Positions 34,595 to 42,061 of a DNA stretch of 64,000 nt are shown here, in pieces. The position numbers were made by a program, and so were the translations under genes. Position 1 is the first letter of the stretch; each line of letters begins with the position of its first letter. Source of the stretch: JAAFHN01 sp031421855 (lineage in GTDB: Bacteria > Pseudomonadota > Gammaproteobacteria > Burkholderiales > Burkholderiaceae_C). The stretch lies in assembly GCA_031421855.1 (NCBI GenBank), contig JANOPN010000198.1, forward strand, positions 19,356-83,355. Direction: 5' to 3'. A model generated the notes under the pieces. It was not told the DNA's origin. It worked only from the letters and a program-made list of their open reading frames with translations, and did not search any database.

Positions 34595-36573
34595 AACGGT
34601 TACTGATTGCCAATCGAGGCGAGATCGCGCGCCGTGTCATGCGCACCGCTTACCAAATGGGTGTGCAAACCGTCGCGGTGTACTCGGACGCAGATGCAAA
34701 CGCGCTTCACGTCGCCGATGCCGACTCAGGCGTCGCCTTGGGTGGCAATGCCTCAGCCGACAGCTATTTGCGCATCGACAAGCTGCTGGCAGCGGCAAAA
34801 GCCAGCGGGGCCGACGCGGTGCATCCGGGCTACGGGTTTTTGAGCGAAAGCGCCGAGTTTGCCCAAGCGGTGATCGACGCGGGGCTGATTTGGGTCGGGC
34901 CGCCGCCATCGGCCGTGCAGGCCTTGGGCAGCAAGTCAGCTTGCAAGGCGCTGGCCCGCCGACAAGGCGTGCCAGTCTTGGGCGGCTACGAGGGCGCAGA
35001 CCAAAGCGACGAGCGCTTTGTGGCCGAGGCCGCTGGCATGGGCTTTCCGGTCATGGTCAAAGCGGCGGCGGGCGGCGGCGGGCGTGGCATGCGGTTGGTG
35101 CATTCGGGTGATCAGCTCGTTGCCTCGCTTGCCAGCGCGCGCTCTGAGGCCTTGGCAGGATTTGGCAACGCCGAGCTGCTCATGGAGCGCGCCTTGCTTG
35201 CGCCACGCCATGTCGAGGTGCAGGTTTTTGCCGACCAGCATGGCAACTGCATCCACTTAGGCGAGCGCGATTGCTCAGTGCAGCGGCGCAACCAAAAAAT
35301 CATTGAAGAGTCGCCCAGCCCTGCCGTCTCGCCCGAACTTCGCCAGCGCATGGGCGCTTGTGCTGTGGCGCTTGCCCTAGGCGCAGGCTATGTGGGCGCG
35401 GGCACGGTTGAGTTTTTACTCGAAGGGGGCGAGTTCTATCTGATGGAGATGAACACGCGGCTACAGGTCGAGCATCCAGTCACCGAGGCCGTCACCGGGC
35501 TTGACTTGGTCGAGTGGCAGCTTCGCATCGCGCGCGGCGAGGCATTGCCGCTGACGCAAGCGCAGGTCAAGCTCACCGGTCACGCAATCGAGGTGCGCCT
35601 GTGCGCCGAAGATGAGCAGTTCAACCCGCACGCCGGTCGCGTCACCGCGCTGATCTGGCCAAGCGATGCCATCGAATTCGCTCGAGCCGACATGCACGCA
35701 GGCGTGCGCATCGATCACGCGCTGGAGCGTGGTTTGGTCGTGCCTGAGTTTTACGACTCGATGCTGGGCAAATTGATCGCCCACGCGCCCACCCGAAGCG
35801 AGGCCATCGAGCGGCTGAGCCATGCTCTAGCGCGCACCGTCGTCGCCGGGCTACCCACCAACCGCGCGATGCTGTTGGCCTGCTTGGGCCACGCTGAGTT
35901 TGTCCAAGGCAATGCCTTGGTGCCTTTTTTGGGCACACATGCCCAAGGACTGCGTGACACCATCCATGCGCGCGAGACCGCGCTTTTGGGGTTTGCGGTT
36001 TCCGCGTGGGTGATGTCGCGCGCTGGCAATACCCGGCCAAGCGCGTCGCTGGCTTGCCCGTTCATCCGCAGCTTGCGCCTCGTCCACCGTGGCCAGCGCA
36101 TGGATGTGGCGGTGCTGGAATTGGGCAACGGTCGGCTGCAGCTGGAAGTCGCCGACTTGGAGGTCATGGCGCAGGTCCGTTGGCGCTCCGATCACGAACT
36201 TGACGTGTCGATTGACGGCCTCAATCGGCGAGTGGCGGTCGCGCCAGAAGGCTTTTTGCAGCTCGACGGGGTGTCGTTTGAGTTCAGCGACGCGACATTT
36301 GCGCCCCCGGTCAAGGCAATGGATGCCAACACCGAGCGCCAAATTGCCGCACCCATGAACGGCAAAGTCGTCTCGGTCAACGTGGTCATTGGCCAAGCCG
36401 TGCACGCAGGTGATGTGTTGGTCATCATCGAGGCCATGAAGCTCCAACACAACATCACCGCACCGCGCAACGGCACCGTTGAGCGCGTACACGCCACCCT
36501 GGGTGCGCAAGTTGCACCACGCGCCCTTTTGGTGGAGCTGACGACCGCAACCGAAACCCAAACCGCCGCATGA
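34591..36573 (+). CDS. Acyl-CoA carboxylase biotin carboxylase/BCCP (alpha) subunit, AtuF/LiuD-like
   Basis: The 660-residue protein starts KRLLIANRGEIARRVMRTAYQMG (biotin carboxylase N domain). It has the ATP-grasp glycine loop AAAGGGGRGMR near residue 155, EVQVFADQHGN near 208 and the QRRNQKIIEESPSP and MNTRLQVEHPVTE motifs. The C-terminal biotinyl domain has EAMKLQH with the biotin lysine at Lys617. It carboxylates biotin with bicarbonate and ATP. It is translationally coupled (ATGA) to the dehydrogenase before it and the phosphatase after it. Confidence 0.92.
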   Translation: MKRLLIANRGEIARRVMRTAYQMGVQTVAVYSDADANALHVADADSGVALGGNASADSYLRIDKLLAAAKASGADAVHPGYGFLSESAEFAQAVIDAGLIWVGPPPSAVQALGSKSACKALARRQGVPVLGGYEGADQSDERFVAEAAGMGFPVMVKAAAGGGGRGMRLVHSGDQLVASLASARSEALAGFGNAELLMERALLAPRHVEVQVFADQHGNCIHLGERDCSVQRRNQKIIEESPSPAVSPELRQRMGACAVALALGAGYVGAGTVEFLLEGGEFYLMEMNTRLQVEHPVTEAVTGLDLVEWQLRIARGEALPLTQAQVKLTGHAIEVRLCAEDEQFNPHAGRVTALIWPSDAIEFARADMHAGVRIDHALERGLVVPEFYDSMLGKLIAHAPTRSEAIERLSHALARTVVAGLPTNRAMLLACLGHAEFVQGNALVPFLGTHAQGLRDTIHARETALLGFAVSAWVMSRAGNTRPSASLACPFIRSLRLVHRGQRMDVAVLELGNGRLQLEVADLEVMAQVRWRSDHELDVSIDGLNRRVAVAPEGFLQLDGVSFEFSDATFAPPVKAMDANTERQIAAPMNGKVVSVNVVIGQAVHAGDVLVIIEAMKLQHNITAPRNGTVERVHATLGAQVAPRALLVELTTATETQTAA

Positions 36574-37145
36574 ACCGCAGAGACCTTGTGTGCGCTGGCG
36601 CTTTGTTGCCGATTGCGAGCGCATGGAGCCAGCCCGATCCGTGGACACAAGTCTTGCCGGGGCGTATCGTGCTCATGCGCCATGCAATGGCACCCGGCAT
36701 TGGCGACCCACCTGGCTTTAAACTCAACAACTGCGCTTCACAGCGCAACCTCGACGAGGTTGGCAAAGATCAAGCGCGGCGCATCGGCGCGGCGTTTGCC
36801 CAGCACGCGGCCAAATCTGGCGTCAAAGTCACATCGGTCTGGCACTCGCAGTGGTGCCGAACCACCGACACCGCGCAGTTGGCCTTTGGCAATGCCCCAA
36901 AGCCTGTAGCCCAAAGCGCGTTCAATTCGTTTTTTGGCAATGCCGATGCCGCCCCGCAGCAAACCGCCGCCGCACGCAAACTGCTCATGGCCTGGGTCGC
37001 AAGCAAGCCCGTGGGCGTGTTGGTGGTCGTCACCCACCAAGTCAACATCACGGCGCTGACGCAGATGGGCGCCGCCTCAGGCGAATCAGTGATCGTCGCC
37101 GCAGCCGGTCAAAAACTCATCGTCGTCGGCCAACTACCGCCTTGA
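36570..37145 (+). CDS. Histidine phosphatase superfamily protein with signal peptide
   Basis: The 191-residue protein has the catalytic RHA motif in RIVLMRHAMAPG near residue 37, then the conserved arginine region WHSQWCRTTDTAQLAF and the second histidine in VVVTHQVNITALT. The start MNRRDLVCAGALLPIASAWSQ looks like an export signal, possibly Tat because of the paired arginines. Such proteins hydrolyse small phosphate esters in the periplasm. It is coupled to the carboxylase gene by an ATGA overlap, though no role in that pathway is obvious. Confidence 0.83.
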   Translation: MNRRDLVCAGALLPIASAWSQPDPWTQVLPGRIVLMRHAMAPGIGDPPGFKLNNCASQRNLDEVGKDQARRIGAAFAQHAAKSGVKVTSVWHSQWCRTTDTAQLAFGNAPKPVAQSAFNSFFGNADAAPQQTAAARKLLMAWVASKPVGVLVVVTHQVNITALTQMGAASGESVIVAAAGQKLIVVGQLPP

Positions 37146-37179
37146 CGCTTCAAAACGGTATCTCAGAGAGATTTTTAGT

Positions 37180-37233
37180 GGAAAATCAGCACTTGGTCAC
37201 CGTATTCATTGGGTTAGTTGCTATTATTTTTGA
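37180..37233 (-). repeat. R repeat, copy 9
   Basis: A near-consensus minus-strand copy in the convergent gap between the phosphatase and atuA genes. Its AAAAATAATAGC end supplies the TAA stop of atuA. Confidence 0.88.
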
Positions 37234-39038
37234 TTGTCCAGCTTCACCCACGCCATCAAACTCGGTGGCACTTTGATCGGCATGTTGAGCAATATTTGAG
37301 CCATGCCTTTGCCCAGCGGGTCGTGGCGAAGGCTGGCCATGCCGCCGCCGTCTAGGGCTTGCTGGCAGACGAAATTGAAAGCGTTGATGCCGGGTAATTC
37401 GTATCGCGTGACACTGCCGCTGACGAAATGGGCCAAGTACCCAGCGACGGCAGCTTCAGTGACTTGAACGGCGATCAAACCGAGCAAGTCTGGGTGTCGA
37501 GCAACGATGCCGATGTTGGATGTGTCGCCTTTGTCGCCGCTGCGGCCATGAGCAACGGCAATCAACGGCACGGTGACGCTATCGGTCAAATCAATCACGG
37601 GCCATGCTTTGGGGGTACCAGGCTCGTCGCCCGTATCGATGCCCGGCGCGACATCAATGGCGGTTGACACATCGCCAATTTTCATCGTTGCGCGCACGAG
37701 CGGCTTATCGATCAAGAAGCCAAACTGCTTGATGCAAGGGTTGACGCTGGGTCGGCCGCCGTCCATGCCAGTCGTACCGGGGCTAAACGACGTACCCGGT
37801 GCTGCAATTTCTCGCGCAAAAATCTCAAGTGCGGCTTTCACGGGATGGCGAACAGCCAAACGCAAAATGGCCTCGCGCACATGCACGCCATGCGCGTGCG
37901 GGCCAAATGCGTTCTCGGTTCCCAGGATTTCAATGTTGGTGGCGCTGTAGTCGGGCAAGCCCAACCGCGCAAACATCGCGCGGGTGCGCTCCAGCAAAGC
38001 CTCACCGGTGCGCCGCGCTTTTGCTGCCGCATCAAACCCGATGATTGCGATTTGCACGACGCTTTTGAATCCGTCCATGTATGTCGCGCTGACCTTGTAC
38101 TGCGCCGGTGCGGGCAACCCACGTGCGCCGGTGACGCGAACCGCGTGCTCGCCGACCGCCGCGAGCTGCACATGGGTGAAGTCGCAAATCACGTCCGGCA
38201 GCCGGTAGTGCGCCGGGTCGTGAATTTCGTACAGCAACTGCTCTGCGATCACCGCGGGCGTGACCAACCCACCGGTGCCTGGCGGTTTGGTCGCAATGAA
38301 GCTGCCGTCAAACGAGACCTCAACAATGGGGTAGCCGATGTTGGCCCAGTCTGGCACGTCTTGCCAATCGGTGAACAAACCGCCAGTACCCTGTGCGCCG
38401 CACTCAATGATGTGCCCCGCCAAACTGCCTTGGGCCAACTCATTAAGCTGATCGGCGCGCCAATTGAAATGGTGCATGAGCGCACCCAGCGTAACGGCGC
38501 TGTCGACGCACCGACCGGTGATGACGACATCGGCCCCGGCGTCCAGCGCGGCCTTGATTGGCAACGCGCCCAAATACGCATTGGCCGTGAGCAACTTGTC
38601 TGGCAGCGCGCGCGTGCCGTTGAACTCACGCGTGCCCAGCTCGCGCAGCAGGGGCAGCCGATCGGTCACATCGTCTCCGAGCACCACGGCGACTTTGAGA
38701 TCAAGCCCAAGTTCTGCCGCCAAGGCCTCTACTGCTTTGGCACACGACTGAGGATTCACTCCGCCTGCATTGCTGATCAAGCGGATGCCCTTGGCTTTGC
38801 AGTCTTTGAGGATTTGGCGGCAGGTGACCGTGACGAAATCAAGTGCAAAACCCGCGTCCGGGTTTTTCATACGCTGCGCGGCCATGATGCTCATGGTCAG
38901 CTCAGCCAAGTAGTCAAACACCACGAAATCAACATCGCCAAATGCCACCAATTGGGGTGCGCCGACGCTGCTGTCGCCCCAAAATCCACTCGCTCCGCCG
39001 ATGCGCAGGGGTTTGATTGCTGTGGTGGTGTTGTTCAT
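37224..39038 (-). CDS. atuA: AtuA-type protein (DUF1446) of acyclic terpene/branched acyl-CoA catabolism
   Basis: The 604-residue protein starts LRIGGASGFWGDSSVGAPQLV and has DFVVFDYLAELTMSIMAAQRM, LISNAGGVNPQSCA and ITGRCVDSAVTLG, the DUF1446 core (about residues 10-460). The AtuA-like C-terminal domain follows with IAHGRSGDKGDTSNIGI-type residues (VAHGRSGDKGDTSN). In Pseudomonas, atuA opens the citronellol/geraniol operon, but its reaction is not established. Here it faces the AtuC/D/F-like genes on the other strand. The stop codon lies in an R repeat. Confidence 0.88.
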   Translation of the reverse strand: MNNTTTAIKPLRIGGASGFWGDSSVGAPQLVAFGDVDFVVFDYLAELTMSIMAAQRMKNPDAGFALDFVTVTCRQILKDCKAKGIRLISNAGGVNPQSCAKAVEALAAELGLDLKVAVVLGDDVTDRLPLLRELGTREFNGTRALPDKLLTANAYLGALPIKAALDAGADVVITGRCVDSAVTLGALMHHFNWRADQLNELAQGSLAGHIIECGAQGTGGLFTDWQDVPDWANIGYPIVEVSFDGSFIATKPPGTGGLVTPAVIAEQLLYEIHDPAHYRLPDVICDFTHVQLAAVGEHAVRVTGARGLPAPAQYKVSATYMDGFKSVVQIAIIGFDAAAKARRTGEALLERTRAMFARLGLPDYSATNIEILGTENAFGPHAHGVHVREAILRLAVRHPVKAALEIFAREIAAPGTSFSPGTTGMDGGRPSVNPCIKQFGFLIDKPLVRATMKIGDVSTAIDVAPGIDTGDEPGTPKAWPVIDLTDSVTVPLIAVAHGRSGDKGDTSNIGIVARHPDLLGLIAVQVTEAAVAGYLAHFVSGSVTRYELPGINAFNFVCQQALDGGGMASLRHDPLGKGMAQILLNMPIKVPPSLMAWVKLDNQK

Positions 39039-39067
39039 GTTCGTCTCGTGCTGTCGAAAGGGGTTGG

Positions 39068-40213
39068 CTAGGCCGCGAGTTGCATCAAAAATTCATCGGC
39101 GCGGCAAATCTCGATGGTGTCTAGAAAGTGGCTGTTGCGCAGGTCGCGCAACACGTGGGTCGCGCGTGCATCGGGGAACTGTTGCGCGAATCGCCGCAGA
39201 GCTTTGCTGGGCTTGGGGTCGCTGAGCTTGCACTCGATCAAGTGCGTGAGTGCGCGACCGTTACTGAGCACAAAGTCAACTTCCGCCTCGTCTTTGGTGC
39301 GCACGTAGTGCAAACCACTCGATTGACCCAAGACATCTTGCTCCCAATCAACGTGTTTTAGCAGCGAGGTGGCGACCAAGTTCTCAAACCGCACGCCCTC
39401 GTCGCCGTCAACAAGCCCCGTGTCGAAAAAGTAAGCCTTAGGCATTTGAAGGGTGGCGCGCGCGATGTTTTGACCCCAAGGCCGCACCAAAAAAACGATG
39501 TACAGGGCTTCCAAAATCTCCAAATACCGCTTGAGTGTCGTGGGCGACAACTGCAAGTCGCGGGCAATGCTGGCCAGCGACAAAGGCGAGCCGACTCGCT
39601 TGCGCAAGAGCTCAACAAACAAACGAATCGCGCCCAACTCGTGGACGCGAGAAAACTCCAGCACATCGTTGCGAATCAAACCATCAAAGTACTGCCTGCG
39701 CCAACGATCCGCCTGGGCGGCGCTGTCGGCCAAACACGGCTCAGGAAAGCCGCCGCGCTCCAATAAATGCGTAAGCGCTCGGTCGGGCGTGGCTGCAAGC
39801 GCCGTGCCTGAATGTTGCTCACACCACTCGCGCACCGAAATGGGGTGCAGCCGCAGCGCAAAAAAACGCCCAGCCAATGACTCACCGCTTTGGCGAAAGG
39901 TGTCTAAGCGCGCACTGCCGGTGACCAAAATTTGCTGCCCTGCTGGTCTGCCGTCCACGACCCCCTTGAGCCAAGCCTTCCAGTCAGGCATTTTGTGGAT
40001 TTCATCAAACACAACCAGCGGCGCGCGGGCGCTCCAGAGCTGGTTGACGATCAAGCCACGGTCTGCCGAGACGTCGTAGTTGAGGTATTGCCCGCCTCGC
40101 TCGCTCACCAAGTCATGGCTCATGGTGGTTTTACCGACTTGGCGTGGGCCGACAAGAAAAACCATTTTCTTGGCAAGATCGGCCTTCACGCGGGCGTCTA
40201 GGTAGCGTTTCAT
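39068..40213 (-). CDS. AAA ATPase with C-terminal DUF4143 domain
   Basis: The 381-residue protein has a Walker A GPRQVGKTT near residue 22, Walker B LVVFDEIHK near 67 and sensor region ILVTGSARLD near 95. A winged-helix segment follows near residues 215-245 (LASIARDLQLSPTTLKRYLEIL) and then DUF4143 with a PD-(D/E)XK-like EVDFVLSNGRALTHLIECK end. The family is abundant in prokaryotes and of unclear function; a role with toxin-like or DNA-linked activities has been proposed. A perfect palindrome and a third half-site precede the gene, suggesting autoregulation. A paralogue lies in the his operon. Confidence 0.88.
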   Translation of the reverse strand: MKRYLDARVKADLAKKMVFLVGPRQVGKTTMSHDLVSERGGQYLNYDVSADRGLIVNQLWSARAPLVVFDEIHKMPDWKAWLKGVVDGRPAGQQILVTGSARLDTFRQSGESLAGRFFALRLHPISVREWCEQHSGTALAATPDRALTHLLERGGFPEPCLADSAAQADRWRRQYFDGLIRNDVLEFSRVHELGAIRLFVELLRKRVGSPLSLASIARDLQLSPTTLKRYLEILEALYIVFLVRPWGQNIARATLQMPKAYFFDTGLVDGDEGVRFENLVATSLLKHVDWEQDVLGQSSGLHYVRTKDEAEVDFVLSNGRALTHLIECKLSDPKPSKALRRFAQQFPDARATHVLRDLRNSHFLDTIEICRADEFLMQLAA

Positions 40214-40242
40214 GGGGAAATTTTACGACTTTTTGCCATGAT

Positions 40243-40290
40243 ATTGGATAAAAGTCGCGACTTTTATCCAATTCACTGGATAAAAGTCGC
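40243..40290. promoter_or_regulatory. 30-bp perfect palindrome plus a third half-site before the DUF4143 ATPase
   Basis: Positions 40243-40272 read the same on both strands, built from GGATAAAAGTCGC and its inverse. A direct copy of the same 13-mer follows at 40278-40290. The array lies 30 bp upstream of the ATPase ATG and 51 bp upstream of the divergent thioesterase. It has the form of an operator with three protein-binding half-sites. Confidence 0.65.
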
Positions 40291-40341
40291 ATATTGAGGC
40301 TCGTGCCACGCTAAACAACGACTGTCAACGACAATCACCGC

Positions 40342-40824
40342 ATGCACAAAAATGACCCCACTGCCGTCGTGTTCGAACCCGAATTCATCGATGGTGTGCG
40401 CGACATTTGGCACAACAAAATTGTGTTCAACCGCACCTTGGGCTTGGAAGTGATCACGATAGAACCCATGCGTGTCACCGCTCAAATCGCAATGCGGCCC
40501 GAGTTGGTCGGCCACTACGCTCACAACCGCATCCACGGCGGCGTCATCAGCGCGGGGCTTGACGCAATGGGCGGCTTGGCGGTGATGGCTGCAATCGGTG
40601 CGCGGCACATGGACGAATCGGTCGCCAAGCGATTGGATCGGTTCAAGTATCTGGGCACGATTGACCTTCGCATCGACTATTTGCGCCCTGGCATCGGTGA
40701 GGTGTTCCGCTTGACGGGCGAAGTGCTGCGCTTGGGGTCGCGGGTGGCCAACACCCGCATGGCGTTTTTGGGCGACGACGGCAAACTGTTGTCGACCGGA
40801 AGTGCCGCGTACATCGTGAGCTGA
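40342..40824 (+). CDS. PaaI-type hotdog thioesterase
   Basis: The 160-residue single-hotdog protein has NRIHGGVISAGLDAMGGLAVM near residue 63, the HGG(x)..D arrangement typical of PaaI/YbgC-like acyl-CoA thioesterases. The C-terminal part is LRIDYLRPGIGEVFRLTGEVLRLGSRVANTRM. The unusual N-terminus of about 25 residues is helical. It probably hydrolyses acyl-CoA intermediates and lies in the same neighbourhood as the FadB-type enzyme and thiolase, but it is transcribed the other way. Confidence 0.85.
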   Translation: MHKNDPTAVVFEPEFIDGVRDIWHNKIVFNRTLGLEVITIEPMRVTAQIAMRPELVGHYAHNRIHGGVISAGLDAMGGLAVMAAIGARHMDESVAKRLDRFKYLGTIDLRIDYLRPGIGEVFRLTGEVLRLGSRVANTRMAFLGDDGKLLSTGSAAYIVS

Positions 40825-40831
40825 ATTCGCC

Positions 40832-42061
40832 TCACGCATGGATCGGCATTCGGGCATGCGCCAGTGTCTGTGTGAGCACGTCGCGCTGGGCGTGGCTTCC
40901 GCCAAAGGCTGCGGCTTGCTCAATGACGGGCTCAAGCAAGGCAACCACAGCCGCAAAATCTCGCTTGGCAAACGCTCGCACGCTCAAACACGCGGCGTGC
41001 CCGATTTGACTCAAAAAGTGCTGGTTGTCGTGGCTTGGGTCGGCCAAAGCGGCTCGCTGTGCTGACAACAGTGCCTCAGCATGCGCATCGCGACCGGTCA
41101 TGGCGAACGCCATCATCGCGTGAAGATCATTGAACGCATAGCTGCTGATGGTGGCGTGGCGCTCCCAGGCTTTGGCAAGCGGCTCCCACCGAGAGTCGAC
41201 ATCGACGGCGCGAAGGTGCAGCCGCCACAGCATTGAGCTGGCATCAAGCAAATTGAGGGCAAGGGACTCGTCAGCAGGTGCCAATTGATCGTCGTATCGG
41301 GCTAAAACCTCGTCAATGCGGCCGTTCGCCAGATGAAACAACGCCCAGTGCCAATGGTTGTGCACCCGAAAGAAGCTGTCGTCGTGCCACTGGGTTGACT
41401 GCGCGAACCACTGCTCACCGTCACGCGGGCGACGCTGCATCTCCATCACATGCGCAACCGCGTGCCAGGCCCAGCCGTCGCGCGGCTCCAACGCCGCAGC
41501 GCGCCTGCCCAAGGCCTCGGCTTGTGCGTAGTCGCCGTTTTCCTCGCAACCAAAAGCATGCATGGCCAAAACGCCGTGGAAGCCTCGCATGTCAGCATCC
41601 CACGCCGGCACGGCCTGTTTGATGCGATCCAGCAGCCGGCCTGGGTTACCGGTGAAGAAGTCAATCTGGTGCCCCACTTGCAAGGCCAGTGCATCAAGCG
41701 GTGACGCGAGGTTGATGGCCAATACGCTGTCGCTTGCCTTGAACCAGTGTCCGCTGGCTAACTCATGCGCAGCGCGCCAGTGCGACTGCTCGCCGCACGA
41801 CAAACGCAAACCATGGGCTACATCGAGCAGCTTGTGCGCCTGGGCTGACGCATGGGGCTCTGTGCCCAACAAATGCAACCACGCCATGAGCACATGCGGC
41901 ATGCCCCAGTGTGGATCGAGCGCGGCGGCCTCAAGCGCACTGGCCATGGGGTCGCCGCCGTAACGCAGCAGCTGCGCGCAGGCTGAGTCAAAACTGGCTT
42001 GTGCGGCAGAGTTCAAATCAGTAACTGACGCGATGCGCGTGTACGCAGGCAATGGCTTCAT
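40832..42061 (-). CDS. TPR-repeat protein (TTC38-like)
   Basis: The 409-residue helical protein is rich in Ala, Trp and His, with repeated segments such as AALEPRDGWAWHAVAHVMEMQRR and HNHWHWALFHLANGRIDEVLARYD that match the tetratricopeptide protein 38 family. These have no established reaction and may scaffold or bind small ligands. The ATG lies inside the end of the FadB-type gene (44-bp overlap in another frame), so translation is coupled. A later start would remove the first few residues only. It is the third gene of the thiolase-FadB operon. Confidence 0.8.
   Translation of the reverse strand: MKPLPAYTRIASVTDLNSAAQASFDSACAQLLRYGGDPMASALEAAALDPHWGMPHVLMAWLHLLGTEPHASAQAHKLLDVAHGLRLSCGEQSHWRAAHELASGHWFKASDSVLAINLASPLDALALQVGHQIDFFTGNPGRLLDRIKQAVPAWDADMRGFHGVLAMHAFGCEENGDYAQAEALGRRAAALEPRDGWAWHAVAHVMEMQRRPRDGEQWFAQSTQWHDDSFFRVHNHWHWALFHLANGRIDEVLARYDDQLAPADESLALNLLDASSMLWRLHLRAVDVDSRWEPLAKAWERHATISSYAFNDLHAMMAFAMTGRDAHAEALLSAQRAALADPSHDNQHFLSQIGHAACLSVRAFAKRDFAAVVALLEPVIEQAAAFGGSHAQRDVLTQTLAHARMPIHA

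Noticed and set aside
37845..39071. 408-codon open frame on the plus strand opposite atuA
   Set aside because: Antisense shadow; atuA has conserved DUF1446 motifs along its length and the plus frame is His/Arg-rich and unlike any known protein.
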